A stretch of 20,493 nt of DNA from DATAQC01 sp046263055 (GTDB lineage: Bacteria; Actinomycetota; Acidimicrobiia; Acidimicrobiales; AC-14). The notes below the pieces were generated by a model that worked only from the letters and a program-made list of their open reading frames with translations, was not told where the DNA came from and searched no databases. Shown here one piece after another: positions 6,881-13,384 of this stretch. Location of the stretch: assembly GCA_046263055.1 (NCBI GenBank), contig JBHELO010000008.1:1-20493 (forward strand), read 5' to 3'. Every line of letters starts with the position of its first letter. Position 1 is the first letter of the stretch. Both the position numbers and the translations under genes were made by a program.

Positions 6881-9064
6881 TCAGGACCCGACCGGCGCCG
6901 CCTCCCGGGGAGTGGGCTCCAAGGCGTCCTCGCTGGCCTCGAACGACACCGTGGGCAGCATGCGGTCGAGCCACCCGGGGAGCCACCAGTTGGCCCGCCC
7001 CAATAGCTCCATGGTGGCGGGCACCAGCACCATGCGGATCAGCGTGGCATCGATCAGGATGGCGGCGGCCAGGCCCAGCCCGATCTGCTTGATGACCAGT
7101 TCCGGCCCGAGCACGAAGGCCAGGAACACCATGATCATGATGAGGGCGGCGGCGGTGATCACCCGGGCGGTGGCGGCCAGGCCGTCGGCCACCGCGATGC
7201 CGTTGTCCCCGCTGCGCACGTACTCCTCACGGACGCGCGAGAGCAGGAACACCTCGTAGTCCATCGAGAGCCCGAAGAGGATGGCGAACATCATCATCGG
7301 GATGAAGTTGGCGATGGGCGACGTGACGTGGATGCCGAAGAGCCCCTTGAGCCATCCCCATTGGACAACCGCCACCAGCACGCCGTAAGCCGCCCCGATG
7401 GAGAGCAGGTTCATGATGGCGGCCTTGAGGGCGACCAGGATGGACCGGAACACCGCCATCAGGAGCAGGAACGACAGGAAGACGACCACCCCGATGAAGA
7501 CGGGCAGTCGGGACTTGATGGACGCGCTCTGGTCGATGAAGGCGGCTGTGGGGCCGCCGACGTAGACCTTGGCCCCGGTGCCGACGATGGCGTCGGGGAT
7601 CACGCTGCCCCGCAGCCGGTGGACGAGCGTGGAGGTGGCCTCGTCCTGGGCGCCGGTGACCGGTGAGAGCTGCACGACGGCGGCGTCACCCGCAGGGTTG
7701 GCGGTGGCCGGCGACACGGACGCCACACCCGGCTGGGACGCCAGGGCGGCCACCAGGGGGTCGAGGGTGGCCACGCCCTTGGCCCCCCGCAGGTCGGCGG
7801 CCAGGATCAGGGGGGCGCCGGTGCCGGGCCCGAACCCGGCCACGAACAGGTCATAGGCCCGGCGGCTCGACCGCGAGGTCGGCGTGGTCTCCTCGCCCGG
7901 GAAGCCCAGGCGCAGGGAGAAGATGGGGATGGCCAGCAGCACCACCGCCACCAGTCCGGCCACGAGGGCCGGCCACGGCCGACGCTGCACGAGGCGGCTC
8001 CAGCGGAACCAGAAGCCGCTGCGGTGGTCGCCCTCGTCCCGGGCGAGGAAGGGCACCTTCAGCTTGTCGACGGCGTGGCCGGCGAAGCCCAGCATGGCCG
8101 GCAGGAGGGTCACCGAGCCGATCATGGTGATGAGCACGGCGGCCGCCGACCCCACGGCCACTCCTTCCAGGAAGGGCAGGTTCATGAGCAGCATGCCCAG
8201 CACGGAGATGACGACGGTCGTGCCCGCGAACAGCACCGCCCGCCCGGCGGTGGTCATGGCCGCCACCGTGGCCCGTTCCGGGTCGAGGCCCCGGTGCAGC
8301 CCCTGGCGGTAGCGGGTGACGATGAACAGCGCGTAGTCGATGCCGACGCCGATGCCGATCATGGCGGCCACGATGGGGGCGAAGTTGGGGACGTTGACCA
8401 CGTGGGCCAGCAGCTCCACGATGGCCAGGCCGATGCCGATGCCCATCACCGCGGTGAGGATGGGCAGGCCCATGGCCAGCACCGATCCGAAGCTGATGAG
8501 CAGGATGAGCACGGCGGCGAGGATGCCGAGGCCCTCGGAGCCGCCGCCGTTCTGGAACTCGGACTGCTGCACGGCCAGGCCACCGAGCTCGAAGCGGGGG
8601 CCGCCCTCGGCGTCCAGCTTCTTCACCTGGGCCACCATCTGCTTGGTCACGTTGACCGGCATGTCCTGGCCCAGCACGTCGAGCTGGAGGGAAGCGAAGG
8701 CGATGGTGCCGTCCTTGGACACCTGGCGGGCACCTTCGGGGGAGTAGGGGCTGATCACGCTCTCGACGTGGCGGTACGTGGCCAACTGGGCGAAGACGGC
8801 TTCGGCGCGTGCCCGCACGTCGGGAGCGGTGACCCCACCCGGCGCCTGGTAGATGACGGAGATGGTGTCTCCGGCCCGGGCCGGGAAGCGGCTGTCGAGC
8901 AGGTCGGTGGCCCGCTGGGAGTCGGTGTTGGGCACCGAGAAGTTGGTGCTGTACTTGCCGGCTTCGGTGGCCCCCAGCACGCCCATCAGGACGAAGGCGA
9001 CTATCCACGCCGCCAGCACCCTGCGCCGCCGGTGATAGCAGGTACGAGCCAGTCGCTCGAGCAT
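6881..9064 (-). CDS. MMPL/RND-family transporter
   Basis: Inner-membrane exporter of 727 residues; family members move lipids, drugs or other hydrophobic molecules using proton motive force. A basic N-terminus and first helix (VLAAWIVAFVLMGVLGATEAG, residues 16-36) are followed by a periplasmic domain to about 175. A helix bundle with GVGIDYALFIVTRYR (239-253) follows, then a second periplasmic loop and a second bundle with FGLSMDYEVFLLSRVREEY (about 594-612), the hallmark motif carrying the membrane Asp-Tyr pair for proton transfer. Length and two-fold layout are typical of single MMPL proteins. The ATG at 9064 has GGAGG eight bases before it. The gene is divergent from a MarR regulator, so drug- or lipid-responsive control by that protein is likely. 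The substrate is unknown. Confidence 0.93.
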   Translation of the reverse strand: MLERLARTCYHRRRRVLAAWIVAFVLMGVLGATEAGKYSTNFSVPNTDSQRATDLLDSRFPARAGDTISVIYQAPGGVTAPDVRARAEAVFAQLATYRHVESVISPYSPEGARQVSKDGTIAFASLQLDVLGQDMPVNVTKQMVAQVKKLDAEGGPRFELGGLAVQQSEFQNGGGSEGLGILAAVLILLISFGSVLAMGLPILTAVMGIGIGLAIVELLAHVVNVPNFAPIVAAMIGIGVGIDYALFIVTRYRQGLHRGLDPERATVAAMTTAGRAVLFAGTTVVISVLGMLLMNLPFLEGVAVGSAAAVLITMIGSVTLLPAMLGFAGHAVDKLKVPFLARDEGDHRSGFWFRWSRLVQRRPWPALVAGLVAVVLLAIPIFSLRLGFPGEETTPTSRSSRRAYDLFVAGFGPGTGAPLILAADLRGAKGVATLDPLVAALASQPGVASVSPATANPAGDAAVVQLSPVTGAQDEATSTLVHRLRGSVIPDAIVGTGAKVYVGGPTAAFIDQSASIKSRLPVFIGVVVFLSFLLLMAVFRSILVALKAAIMNLLSIGAAYGVLVAVVQWGWLKGLFGIHVTSPIANFIPMMMFAILFGLSMDYEVFLLSRVREEYVRSGDNGIAVADGLAATARVITAAALIMIMVFLAFVLGPELVIKQIGLGLAAAILIDATLIRMVLVPATMELLGRANWWLPGWLDRMLPTVSFEASEDALEPTPREAAPVGS

Positions 9065-9124
9065 TCGGTTCCCTCCTCGCCCGGCGACATGCGGTCGCCC
9101 CCCGGGTCACGCACATACAACCGC

Positions 9125-9149
9125 AGAAGGTGGAGGTCGTCAACCTTCT
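9125..9149. promoter_or_regulatory. Palindromic operator in the MMPL/MarR intergenic region
   Basis: AGAAGGTGG (9125-9133) and CAACCTTCT (9141-9149) form an inverted repeat of 9-bp arms with one mismatch and a 7-bp spacer. The right arm covers the position expected for the -35 element of the marR promoter (about 9138-9143, 17 bp before TATCAT). The total length and the place between divergent genes fit a MarR dimer site; binding is inferred. Confidence 0.6.
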
Positions 9150-9160
9150 TTCGGTGCCAG

Positions 9161-9172
9161 TATCATCAAGTG
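9161..9172 (+). promoter_or_regulatory. Leaderless promoter -10 box of the marR-like gene
   Basis: TATCAT at 9161-9166 is a near-consensus actinobacterial -10 box. Six bases later is GTG at 9173, the chosen start. An in-frame GTG at 9170 directly precedes it, but -10 spacing favours 9173. Confidence 0.55.
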
Positions 9173-9619
9173 GTGACCATCCGACCGGCTCCGGCCCCGC
9201 CCGCCGCCCCGCCCGGAGAGCCACCGCTGGAGGAGCTGGTGGGCCTGTTCTTCCGGGTGCTGGGCGCCATGCGCCAGCACTTCACCGACCGCTCGGCGGA
9301 GTTCGACCTCACGTTCCCCCAGGCCATGGCGCTACGCGAGCTCGACCAGCCGGTGCCCATGCGCCAGCTGGCCGAGCGCCTGTGCTGCGACGCCTCCAAC
9401 GTCACGGGCATCGTCGACCGCCTGGAGAGCCGGGGGCTGGTGGAGCGCCAGGTGTCGGCCACCGATCGCCGGGTCAAGCACCTGGTGCTCACCGACGCAG
9501 GCCGGGCGCTGCGCGCTGCGCACCACCAGCGCCTCACCGACGGCGTCCCTCTCGTGAACGGCCTGTCGCCCGCCGAGCGGGTCGTCCTCGCCAACCTCCT
9601 GCGCCGCGCCGCGCCCTGA
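9173..9619 (+). CDS. MarR-family transcriptional regulator
   Basis: A 148-residue winged-helix regulator. After a Pro/Ala-rich N-terminus, EELVGLFFRVLGAMRQHF is the dimerisation helix. The DNA-binding core is MRQLAERLCCDASNVTGIVD (helix-turn-helix), then RLESRGLVERQVSATDRRVK with the wing Asp-Arg-Arg, then LVLTDAGRALR. Paired Cys residues (LCCDA) in the recognition region could make it thiol-sensitive, as some MarR proteins are (inference). It lies divergent to the MMPL exporter and next to a palindrome, so it probably represses both genes and responds to a ligand of the exporter. The longer open frame upstream runs antisense to the transporter and is not coding. Confidence 0.92.
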   Translation: MTIRPAPAPPAAPPGEPPLEELVGLFFRVLGAMRQHFTDRSAEFDLTFPQAMALRELDQPVPMRQLAERLCCDASNVTGIVDRLESRGLVERQVSATDRRVKHLVLTDAGRALRAAHHQRLTDGVPLVNGLSPAERVVLANLLRRAAP

Positions 9620-9640
9620 TCCGGGCGCCTGATCCGGGCG
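9615..9640. repeat. 13-bp perfect tandem duplication across the marR stop
   Basis: CCTGATCCGGGCG occurs twice head-to-tail (9615-9627 and 9628-9640). The first copy contains the TGA stop of the regulator. It looks like a slippage duplication with no effect on the reading frame. The rest of 9641-9788 shows no gene. Confidence 0.7.
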
Positions 9641-9788
9641 CCCGTCCGGGCCCGGCGTGGCCGTCGCAGGTCCCGACCGGTCGGAGGCGAGGGGGTTGCC
9701 GGCCGGCGACCGAATCTTCATGATGGCAACGGACCGGTCGAGCCGGCGTCGGCGCTCGGAGCCCGCGAGCCGGCCGGGAAGGGGAGCC

Positions 9789-10220
9789 ATGTCCACGACA
9801 CCGGACCGTGAGGTCCCGATCACCCGTGCGGTGGCGGCCGCCATGCTGGCCGTCAAGGCGGTGCTGGGGCTGTGGGCGGCCATCGTCGTGTTCAGCGCCT
9901 CGGCCACCAGGACCCGCCGGTTCCTGGGTCAGGTCGTGCACCGGCGTCTGGTCGGGGCCGGCGTGCTGCTCCTTCTCCTCGTGGCCGCCACCGTGGTGGT
10001 GGCTGCCGGCCTGGTCCTGGGCCTGTCCTGGGCCCGCATCGCCGCCTTCGTGCTCGAGGGCGCGGCCGCAGTCGTCGCCCTGTCCCGCCTGGGCACCCGC
10101 CCAGGCGCCGCCGTGGTGTCACTGCTCCTCAGCGCGGTGGTGGTGGCCCTCCTGCTGGTGCCGCCCGGCGCCGGGCGGCGGGCGACGCCACCGGCGTCGG
10201 CGGCCGTTCCCCCGGTCTGA
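9789..10220 (+). CDS. Small integral membrane protein, about four helices
   Basis: Not recognised as a named family. The 143-residue product has a short polar N-terminus (STTPDREVPITR) and four hydrophobic segments: AAAMLAVKAVLGLWAAIVVF, then LVGAGVLLLLLVAATVVVAA, then the WARIAAFVLEGAAAVVALS region, then AAVVSLLLSAVVVALLLVPP. A basic loop (RTRRFLGQVVHRR) separates helix 1 and 2, suggesting a cytoplasmic loop there, and the tail is Pro/Ala-rich. The ATG at 9789 has AAGGGGAG just upstream; earlier in-frame starts read Arg/Gly-rich shadow sequence. It could be a small actinobacterial DUF membrane protein. Its stop is 4 bp from the stop of the convergent gene at 10224. Confidence 0.72.
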   Translation: MSTTPDREVPITRAVAAAMLAVKAVLGLWAAIVVFSASATRTRRFLGQVVHRRLVGAGVLLLLLVAATVVVAAGLVLGLSWARIAAFVLEGAAAVVALSRLGTRPGAAVVSLLLSAVVVALLLVPPGAGRRATPPASAAVPPV

Positions 10221-10223
10221 GGA

Positions 10224-10568
10224 TCACCCGCCCGGGCGCCGCCGCCAGCGCTCCCACCACCGCGGCCGGCCCTCGGCCTCGCCCAGCTCGGACAGGATGG
10301 TGGGGGCGGCGGCGTTGACGATGTCCTCGGCCTCGTCCAGCAGGGCGGTGGCCCCGTCATCCAAGCCGGGCGGCTCGTCGGGGGTGGCCGGGGAGACCAG
10401 GCTGCCGTGCGACCAGTCGACGTCGGCCAGCCGGGGCTCGAACGCCGTGCAGCCGGGCGGGCAGCGCCACGGTGCCTCGGGGGCGAGATCGAGGTCGCAC
10501 TTGCGGACGGTCTCCCCGCCGCCGTACGTCCGGCTCTGGTAGTGCTTGCAGTCGGTGCGCATCGGCAT
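10224..10568 (-). CDS. Conserved hypothetical protein with Cys-containing N-terminal domain
   Basis: Cytoplasmic protein of about 114 residues. The N-terminal third holds four cysteines: TDCKHYQSRTY, VRKCDLDLAPEAPWRCPPGC, ahead of TAFEPRLADVDW. The pattern suggests a small metal- or disulfide-stabilised fold; I recall similar 'MRTDC' proteins in actinobacteria but cannot name the family. The C-terminal part is acidic and helical (DEAEDIVNAAAPTILSELGE), ending RWWERWRRRPGG. Possible starts are ATG at 10577, 10568 and 10562; 10568 is a compromise, with GGTGG a few bases upstream. It diverges from the whiB7-like leader, so the 10569-10660 region serves both directions. Confidence 0.68.
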   Translation of the reverse strand: MPMRTDCKHYQSRTYGGGETVRKCDLDLAPEAPWRCPPGCTAFEPRLADVDWSHGSLVSPATPDEPPGLDDGATALLDEAEDIVNAAAPTILSELGEAEGRPRWWERWRRRPGG

Positions 10569-10637
10569 GGCCACCATGCTGGCAGCCACCGGCGCCGTTC
10601 GTGCGGCGAAGGGCCTGGACACTTACCCGATATTCGG

Positions 10638-10666
10638 TTGACGGGGCGGCGCCGGCATGGTCCGAT
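10638..10666 (+). promoter_or_regulatory. Putative promoter of the whiB7-like leader
   Basis: TTGACG (10638-10643) is a strong -35 element. TCCGAT (10661-10666) lies 17 bp downstream as a weak -10. Directly upstream, the AT-rich GATATT ends 3 bp before the -35; WhiB7-dependent promoters are known for an AT-rich stretch at that place. Autoregulation by the WhiB protein encoded at 11011 is thus plausible. Confidence 0.45.
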
Positions 10667-10708
10667 ACCCCCGTCCGTCTCTCGTTACCAAGTGAAGTGA
10701 GGGTGCAC

Positions 10709-10873
10709 GTGTCGGTAACCGCGATCTACGTCGACAAGGCCAATGGCCGAGCCGGCCAGCTCGCGCGCCCGCGCACGTGGATGACCGCCGAGCTGCAGCA
10801 CCGGTCCTTCGGCATCGGTACCGGCCACGCAGACGTGCGGCCTCGGAGTCCCGGAAGGGGTGGAAGCGGGTAG
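10709..10873 (+). CDS. Leader ORF (uORF) in the whiB7-like 5' region, 54 codons
   Basis: GTG at 10709 follows GTGAGGG (10697-10703) by five bases. The frame reads VSVTAIYVDKANGRAGQLAR and on to PRSPGRGGSG, stopping at TAG 10871-10873. It resembles no known domain and is Arg/Gly-rich. In-frame GTGs at 10697 and 10703 and an ATG at 10781 are other starts. Its 3' part covers the 5' arm of the proposed anti-terminator (10839-10851), the layout expected of a translated attenuator leader; whiB7 genes elsewhere carry such uORFs. Its role as a regulatory rather than a functional peptide is inference. Confidence 0.4.
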   Translation: MSVTAIYVDKANGRAGQLARPRTWMTAELQHRSFGIGTGHADVRPRSPGRGGSG

Positions 10874-10910
10874 TCCCGCCAGACCAGTTCCGACGCAGGG
10901 CTCCGAGGCC
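10839..10910 (+). promoter_or_regulatory. Anti-terminator helix of the whiB7-like attenuator
   Basis: GGCCTCGGAGTCC (10839-10851) pairs with GGGCTCCGAGGCC (10898-10910) over 13 bp, one of them G-U. The 3' arm includes bases 10905-10910, which are also the start of the terminator stem at 10905-10930, so the two helices exclude each other. The 5' arm lies inside the upstream ORF, where translating ribosomes can mask it. Confidence 0.6.
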
Positions 10911-10930
10911 ACCGGGAAACCGGTGGCCTC
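10905..10930 (+). terminator. Terminator hairpin of the whiB7-like attenuator
   Basis: GAGGCCACCGG-GAAA-CCGGTGGCCTC is a perfect 11-bp stem with a GNRA-type tetraloop, followed by TTGCGTT. ACGCA (10893-10897) and TGCGT (10932-10936) can extend it. It stands 80 bp before the whiB start, which is where an attenuator is expected and not where a gene ends. Confidence 0.65.
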
Positions 10931-11010
10931 TTGCGTTGCCGGGACACGGTCGGAGGGCGCCGGTGGGGGACGGACGACGATCAACGACGATCACGAGAAG
11001 GGACGAGGCC

Positions 11011-11313
11011 ATGCTGGCCGAGCGGTTGTTCGAGGACAAGACCGAGCTGGGGGCGGAGGCCCTGTGCAGCGACGGCACGGGCGACCTGGTCGCGCTGTTC
11101 TTCTCCGAGCAGCTCGACGACATCGGCCGGGCCAAGGCCATCTGCGCCGAGTGCCCCGTGCGCCAGGACTGCTTCGAGGGGGCCCTGGCCAGGCGGGAGC
11201 CCTACGGCGTCTGGGGCGGGCACCTGTTCTTCAAGGGCAAGGTGCTGGCCATGAAGCGGCCGCGCGGCCGGCCCCCGAAGCACCCACGCCCCCTCAGCGC
11301 CGAGAGCGCCTGA
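11011..11313 (+). CDS. whiB7: WhiB-family [4Fe-4S] transcription factor with AT-hook, WhiB7-like
   Basis: A 100-residue WhiB protein. It has the four cluster cysteines Cys19, Cys45, Cys48 and Cys54 (LCSDG; AICAECPVRQDC), the turn EPYGVWGG (63-70), and a basic tail KRPRGRPPK (82-90) containing the RGRP AT-hook that marks WhiB7. WhiB7 binds region 4 of the primary sigma factor and activates intrinsic antibiotic-resistance genes at promoters with an AT-rich element upstream of -35. The ATG at 11011 follows GAAGGGACGAGG. A frame extending upstream to 10777 crosses the attenuator hairpin and is not the protein. Other WhiB classes rarely carry RGRP, so WhiB7-like is favoured, but orthology is not proven. 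Confidence 0.85.
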   Translation: MLAERLFEDKTELGAEALCSDGTGDLVALFFSEQLDDIGRAKAICAECPVRQDCFEGALARREPYGVWGGHLFFKGKVLAMKRPRGRPPKHPRPLSAESA

Positions 11314-11339
11314 GGGCGGCTCGGGGACAGCTCCGGGGA

Positions 11340-11365
11340 GGGGCGACCGGAGCTCCGGTCGCCCC
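11340..11365. terminator. 26-bp perfect palindrome after whiB7-like gene
   Basis: GGGGCGACCGG-AGCT-CCGGTCGCCCC is identical to its reverse complement and can form an 11-bp stem with an AGCT loop. It lies 27 bp after the stop at 11313 and 16 bp before the next promoter box, so it probably ends the whiB7-like transcript and insulates the following gene. Confidence 0.7.
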
Positions 11366-11380
11366 CGCCGGCGGCCGATC

Positions 11381-11391
11381 TAGCCTAGGAC
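11381..11391 (+). promoter_or_regulatory. Leaderless promoter -10 box of the nucleotidyltransferase-like gene
   Basis: TAGCCT (11381-11386) precedes GTG at 11392 by five bases. There is no Shine-Dalgarno site, so the transcript probably starts at or within a base of the start codon. Confidence 0.5.
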
Positions 11392-12693
11392 GTGCCCTTC
11401 CCCCACGTCGCCCTGTTCGACGTGGCCGCCGGGCGCCCCCTCGGCCCGGTGACCGACCAGGCGACGCTGCTGGGGTCGGCGCAGGAGCACCGGTTGTCGG
11501 GCTTGGTGTGGACGAGGGTGCGCAGCGACCCGGCGTGGCGCGAGTGGTGGCAGCCGCTGGCCCTGGCCGACATGGCCGCCGAGGACCACCACCGCCGCCT
11601 GTGGGCGAGCCTGGCCACGGTGGTCGCACGCCTCCACCGGATGGGCGTGGAGGTGGCCACGTTCAAAGGGGTGACGTCGGAGGCCCGCTGGTACGAGCGG
11701 CGGGGCGAGCGGCCCAGCCTGGACGTGGACCTGCTGCTCTCGCCCGCCCACCTGGACCGGGCCGGGGAGGTGGTCGACGCACTGCAGCCCGGCCACGTTC
11801 TGGCCGGCCACGTCGACCACCTGGTCCGGGCCGGGCTCCTCCAGTCCATCGACCTCGCGGTGGACGGGGTGGCGGTGGACCTGCATTTCGACCTCCTCAA
11901 GCTGGGGTTCCCCGGGCGCCAGGGCGAGGTCATCTGGGAGCTGACCCGCCCTTATCCGTTGCCCGGCGGCGGCTCGGTCCGGGTCCTCCAGCCGGAGATG
12001 GCGCTGGTGCACTTCGTCGTCCACCTGAACAAGGACCGCTTCCGCCGGCTGCTGGGCTACGCCGACATCGCCCGGGTGATGGCCCGCGAGGAGGTGGACT
12101 GGGCGCTGTTCGAGCGCTTCGTGCGGGCCGAGGGACTGCACACGCCGACCATGCTCGCCCTCGGGGCGGTGGTGGACACCCTCGGGCTGGCGCCCGTGCC
12201 CCTGGCCCCGCCTCGAGGGTGGCGCGCCGGGGCGTGGAAGGTCCTGTGGCGGCCGTCGGTGCGCCTGCGGGGGCAGCTCGGCACGGTGCAGTTCCGCCAC
12301 CGCCAGGACATGCTGTCCTTGCTGGCGCCGGGGCGGGCCCCTTCCGCCGTGTGGTTCTGGGCCCGCAACCGGGTGTTGCCGGCCAAGGCGTTCCTGGCCC
12401 AGTGGTACCCCGACATCCCGCCCCGGCCCTACCTGCTCTGGCTCCTGCAGGGCCGCACCCGCAGCGTCTGGACGCGCCAGCGGCTCTGGGCCCGCCGCGT
12501 CGCCGGCCGCGCCCGGTGGTCCGGTCCATGGCCCCCGGTTGGGCCGGCGCCGGCGACCGCCGGGGGCCGGCCGCCCCTGGCCGGTGGCTCCGGCCCGCCG
12601 CTGCCGTCGACCGGCCAGCGGTCCGGGCCCGGCGGCGTCAGGCCGTGGGTGGCCGGCAACGGCCCGGACGCCGGCCCCGCCTCTGGCCCTTGA
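11392..12693 (+). CDS. Uncharacterised nucleotidyltransferase-fold protein (NTP_transf_5 type)
   Basis: A 433-residue protein resembling the uncharacterised nucleotidyltransferase family PF14907. The region LHRMGVEVATFKGVTSEARW (82-100) has the family Lys-Gly, and ERPSLDVDLLLSPAHLDRA holds Asp111-x-Asp113, the likely metal-binding pair. VAVDLHFDLLK and LQPEMALVHFVVHLNKDRFR are later family segments. Such proteins often sit in polysaccharide or lasso-peptide clusters, but nothing of that kind is visible here. Residues 1-360 look coding; the last 60 (GPWPPVGPAPATAGGRPPLA onward) are Pro/Gly-rich low complexity and may be a read-through after a lost stop or a genuine disordered tail. The start GTG follows a -10 box directly (leaderless). 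Substrate and role are unknown. Confidence 0.78.
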   Translation: MPFPHVALFDVAAGRPLGPVTDQATLLGSAQEHRLSGLVWTRVRSDPAWREWWQPLALADMAAEDHHRRLWASLATVVARLHRMGVEVATFKGVTSEARWYERRGERPSLDVDLLLSPAHLDRAGEVVDALQPGHVLAGHVDHLVRAGLLQSIDLAVDGVAVDLHFDLLKLGFPGRQGEVIWELTRPYPLPGGGSVRVLQPEMALVHFVVHLNKDRFRRLLGYADIARVMAREEVDWALFERFVRAEGLHTPTMLALGAVVDTLGLAPVPLAPPRGWRAGAWKVLWRPSVRLRGQLGTVQFRHRQDMLSLLAPGRAPSAVWFWARNRVLPAKAFLAQWYPDIPPRPYLLWLLQGRTRSVWTRQRLWARRVAGRARWSGPWPPVGPAPATAGGRPPLAGGSGPPLPSTGQRSGPGGVRPWVAGNGPDAGPASGP

Positions 12694-12800
12694 GGCCGAC
12701 CCGGGGGGCGTCCCGGGCGTCCGGCACCGTGGGCCGGCTCTGCGGGCGGGCGCGGCTCGGGCCGGGGCCACGTGTGGGCGTGGCACCGGTCACTCCGGGG

Positions 12801-12813
12801 TAGGACGCTGCCC
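12801..12813 (+). promoter_or_regulatory. Possible leaderless -10 box of the acidic repeat gene
   Basis: TAGGAC (12801-12806) is seven bases from the GTG at 12814. The sixth base is C instead of T, so this is a weaker example than the others. The rest of 12694-12800 shows no gene. Confidence 0.35.
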
Positions 12814-13221
12814 GTGGACGAGACCGGGACCGACGAAAGCAGCACCGAGACCGAGACCGACACCGGCAAGATGGCCGATGGCGCCGACGGCCGGTCTGGC
12901 GGGGCGGTGACCTCGGGCGCCGGGGAGGACCTGGACGCCTCCTCCGCTCCGGCCGCCGGATCGGGCAGCGACAAAGCGGGCGGCGAGGACGCGGGCGGCG
13001 AGGACCGGGGCGGCGAGGACGCGGGCGGCGAGGACGCGGGCGGCGAGGACGCGGGCGGCGAGGACGAGCGCCTGGCCGCGCTCGGCGACCGCATCCAGTC
13101 GGCGCGGGCCGGAGCCGAGGAGGCCGTCCCCGGCATGGACGAACCCGACGAGGAGCGGTTCGAGGAGAGCGGCAGCGGCCCGGCGGCCGAGCAGGACGAC
13201 CAGACCATCGCCCCGCCCTAG
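12814..13221 (+). CDS. Acidic protein with GGED pentapeptide repeats
   Basis: The 135-residue product is very acidic and largely disordered. It has a Thr/Glu/Asp-rich N-terminus (VDETGTDESSTETETDTGK), a Ser/Ala/Gly stretch, six tandem AGGED/RGGED units, then the only ordered-looking part: RLAALGDRIQSARAGAEEAV, a basic-acidic helix, and an acidic tail ending QDDQTIAPP. I recall small actinobacterial proteins with an 'LG-x-RI-x-x-AR-x-x-AE' helix near membrane or ATP-synthase loci, but do not assign a function. The start GTG (12814) is chosen because a -10-like TAGGAC lies seven bases upstream; the longer frame from 12772 has a different composition. The antisense Pro/Arg-rich open frames here are shadows. 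Confidence 0.7.
   Translation: MDETGTDESSTETETDTGKMADGADGRSGGAVTSGAGEDLDASSAPAAGSGSDKAGGEDAGGEDRGGEDAGGEDAGGEDAGGEDERLAALGDRIQSARAGAEEAVPGMDEPDEERFEESGSGPAAEQDDQTIAPP
12976..13065 (+). repeat. Six 15-bp tandem repeats encoding AGGED
   Basis: GCGGGCGGCGAGGAC is repeated six times without gaps; the third unit begins CGG instead of GCG (Arg for Ala). The near-identity at DNA level shows recent expansion by slippage, keeping the frame. Confidence 0.9.
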
Positions 13222-13308
13222 GAGCCACCACCCGGGCTGGCTGCATCACCACCCTGGTCGGCGGCGACGCGCCCAGGCCGGCAGGCGCCGGCACCTTGGG
13301 CCTGTGAC

Positions 13309-13327
13309 GCCCCACCCGACGTGGGGC
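13309..13327. terminator. Hairpin between convergent genes
   Basis: GCCCCAC-CCGAC-GTGGGGC forms a 7-bp stem between the acidic repeat gene (ends 13221) and the radical SAM gene (ends 13385). The remaining 13328-13384 is a G-rich simple-sequence stretch without a gene. Confidence 0.5.
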
Positions 13328-13384
13328 CGCCCGGTACCGGCGGCGGGCGGCGAGGCGGCGGCGGGCGGTGGGGGGACGACCGGG

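Noticed and set aside
7851..9224. Minus-strand open frame of 457 codons in the MMPL region
   Set aside because: Arg/His/Gly/Pro-rich shadow of the transporter, whose frame shows helices and the MMPL motif.
10657..10695. 12-codon ATG ORF (MVRYPRPSLVTK) as the leader peptide of whiB7
   Set aside because: It overlaps the proposed -10 and would lie upstream of the transcription start; the GTG ORF at 10709 has a ribosome site.
10860..12803. Plus-strand open frame of 647 codons over whiB7 and the nucleotidyltransferase gene
   Set aside because: Arg/Gly/Pro/Ala low-complexity shadow; the real proteins lie in other frames with recognisable motifs.
12976..13065. Tandem repeats considered as a CRISPR array
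   Set aside because: The 15-bp units are contiguous with no spacers and encode a peptide repeat in frame.
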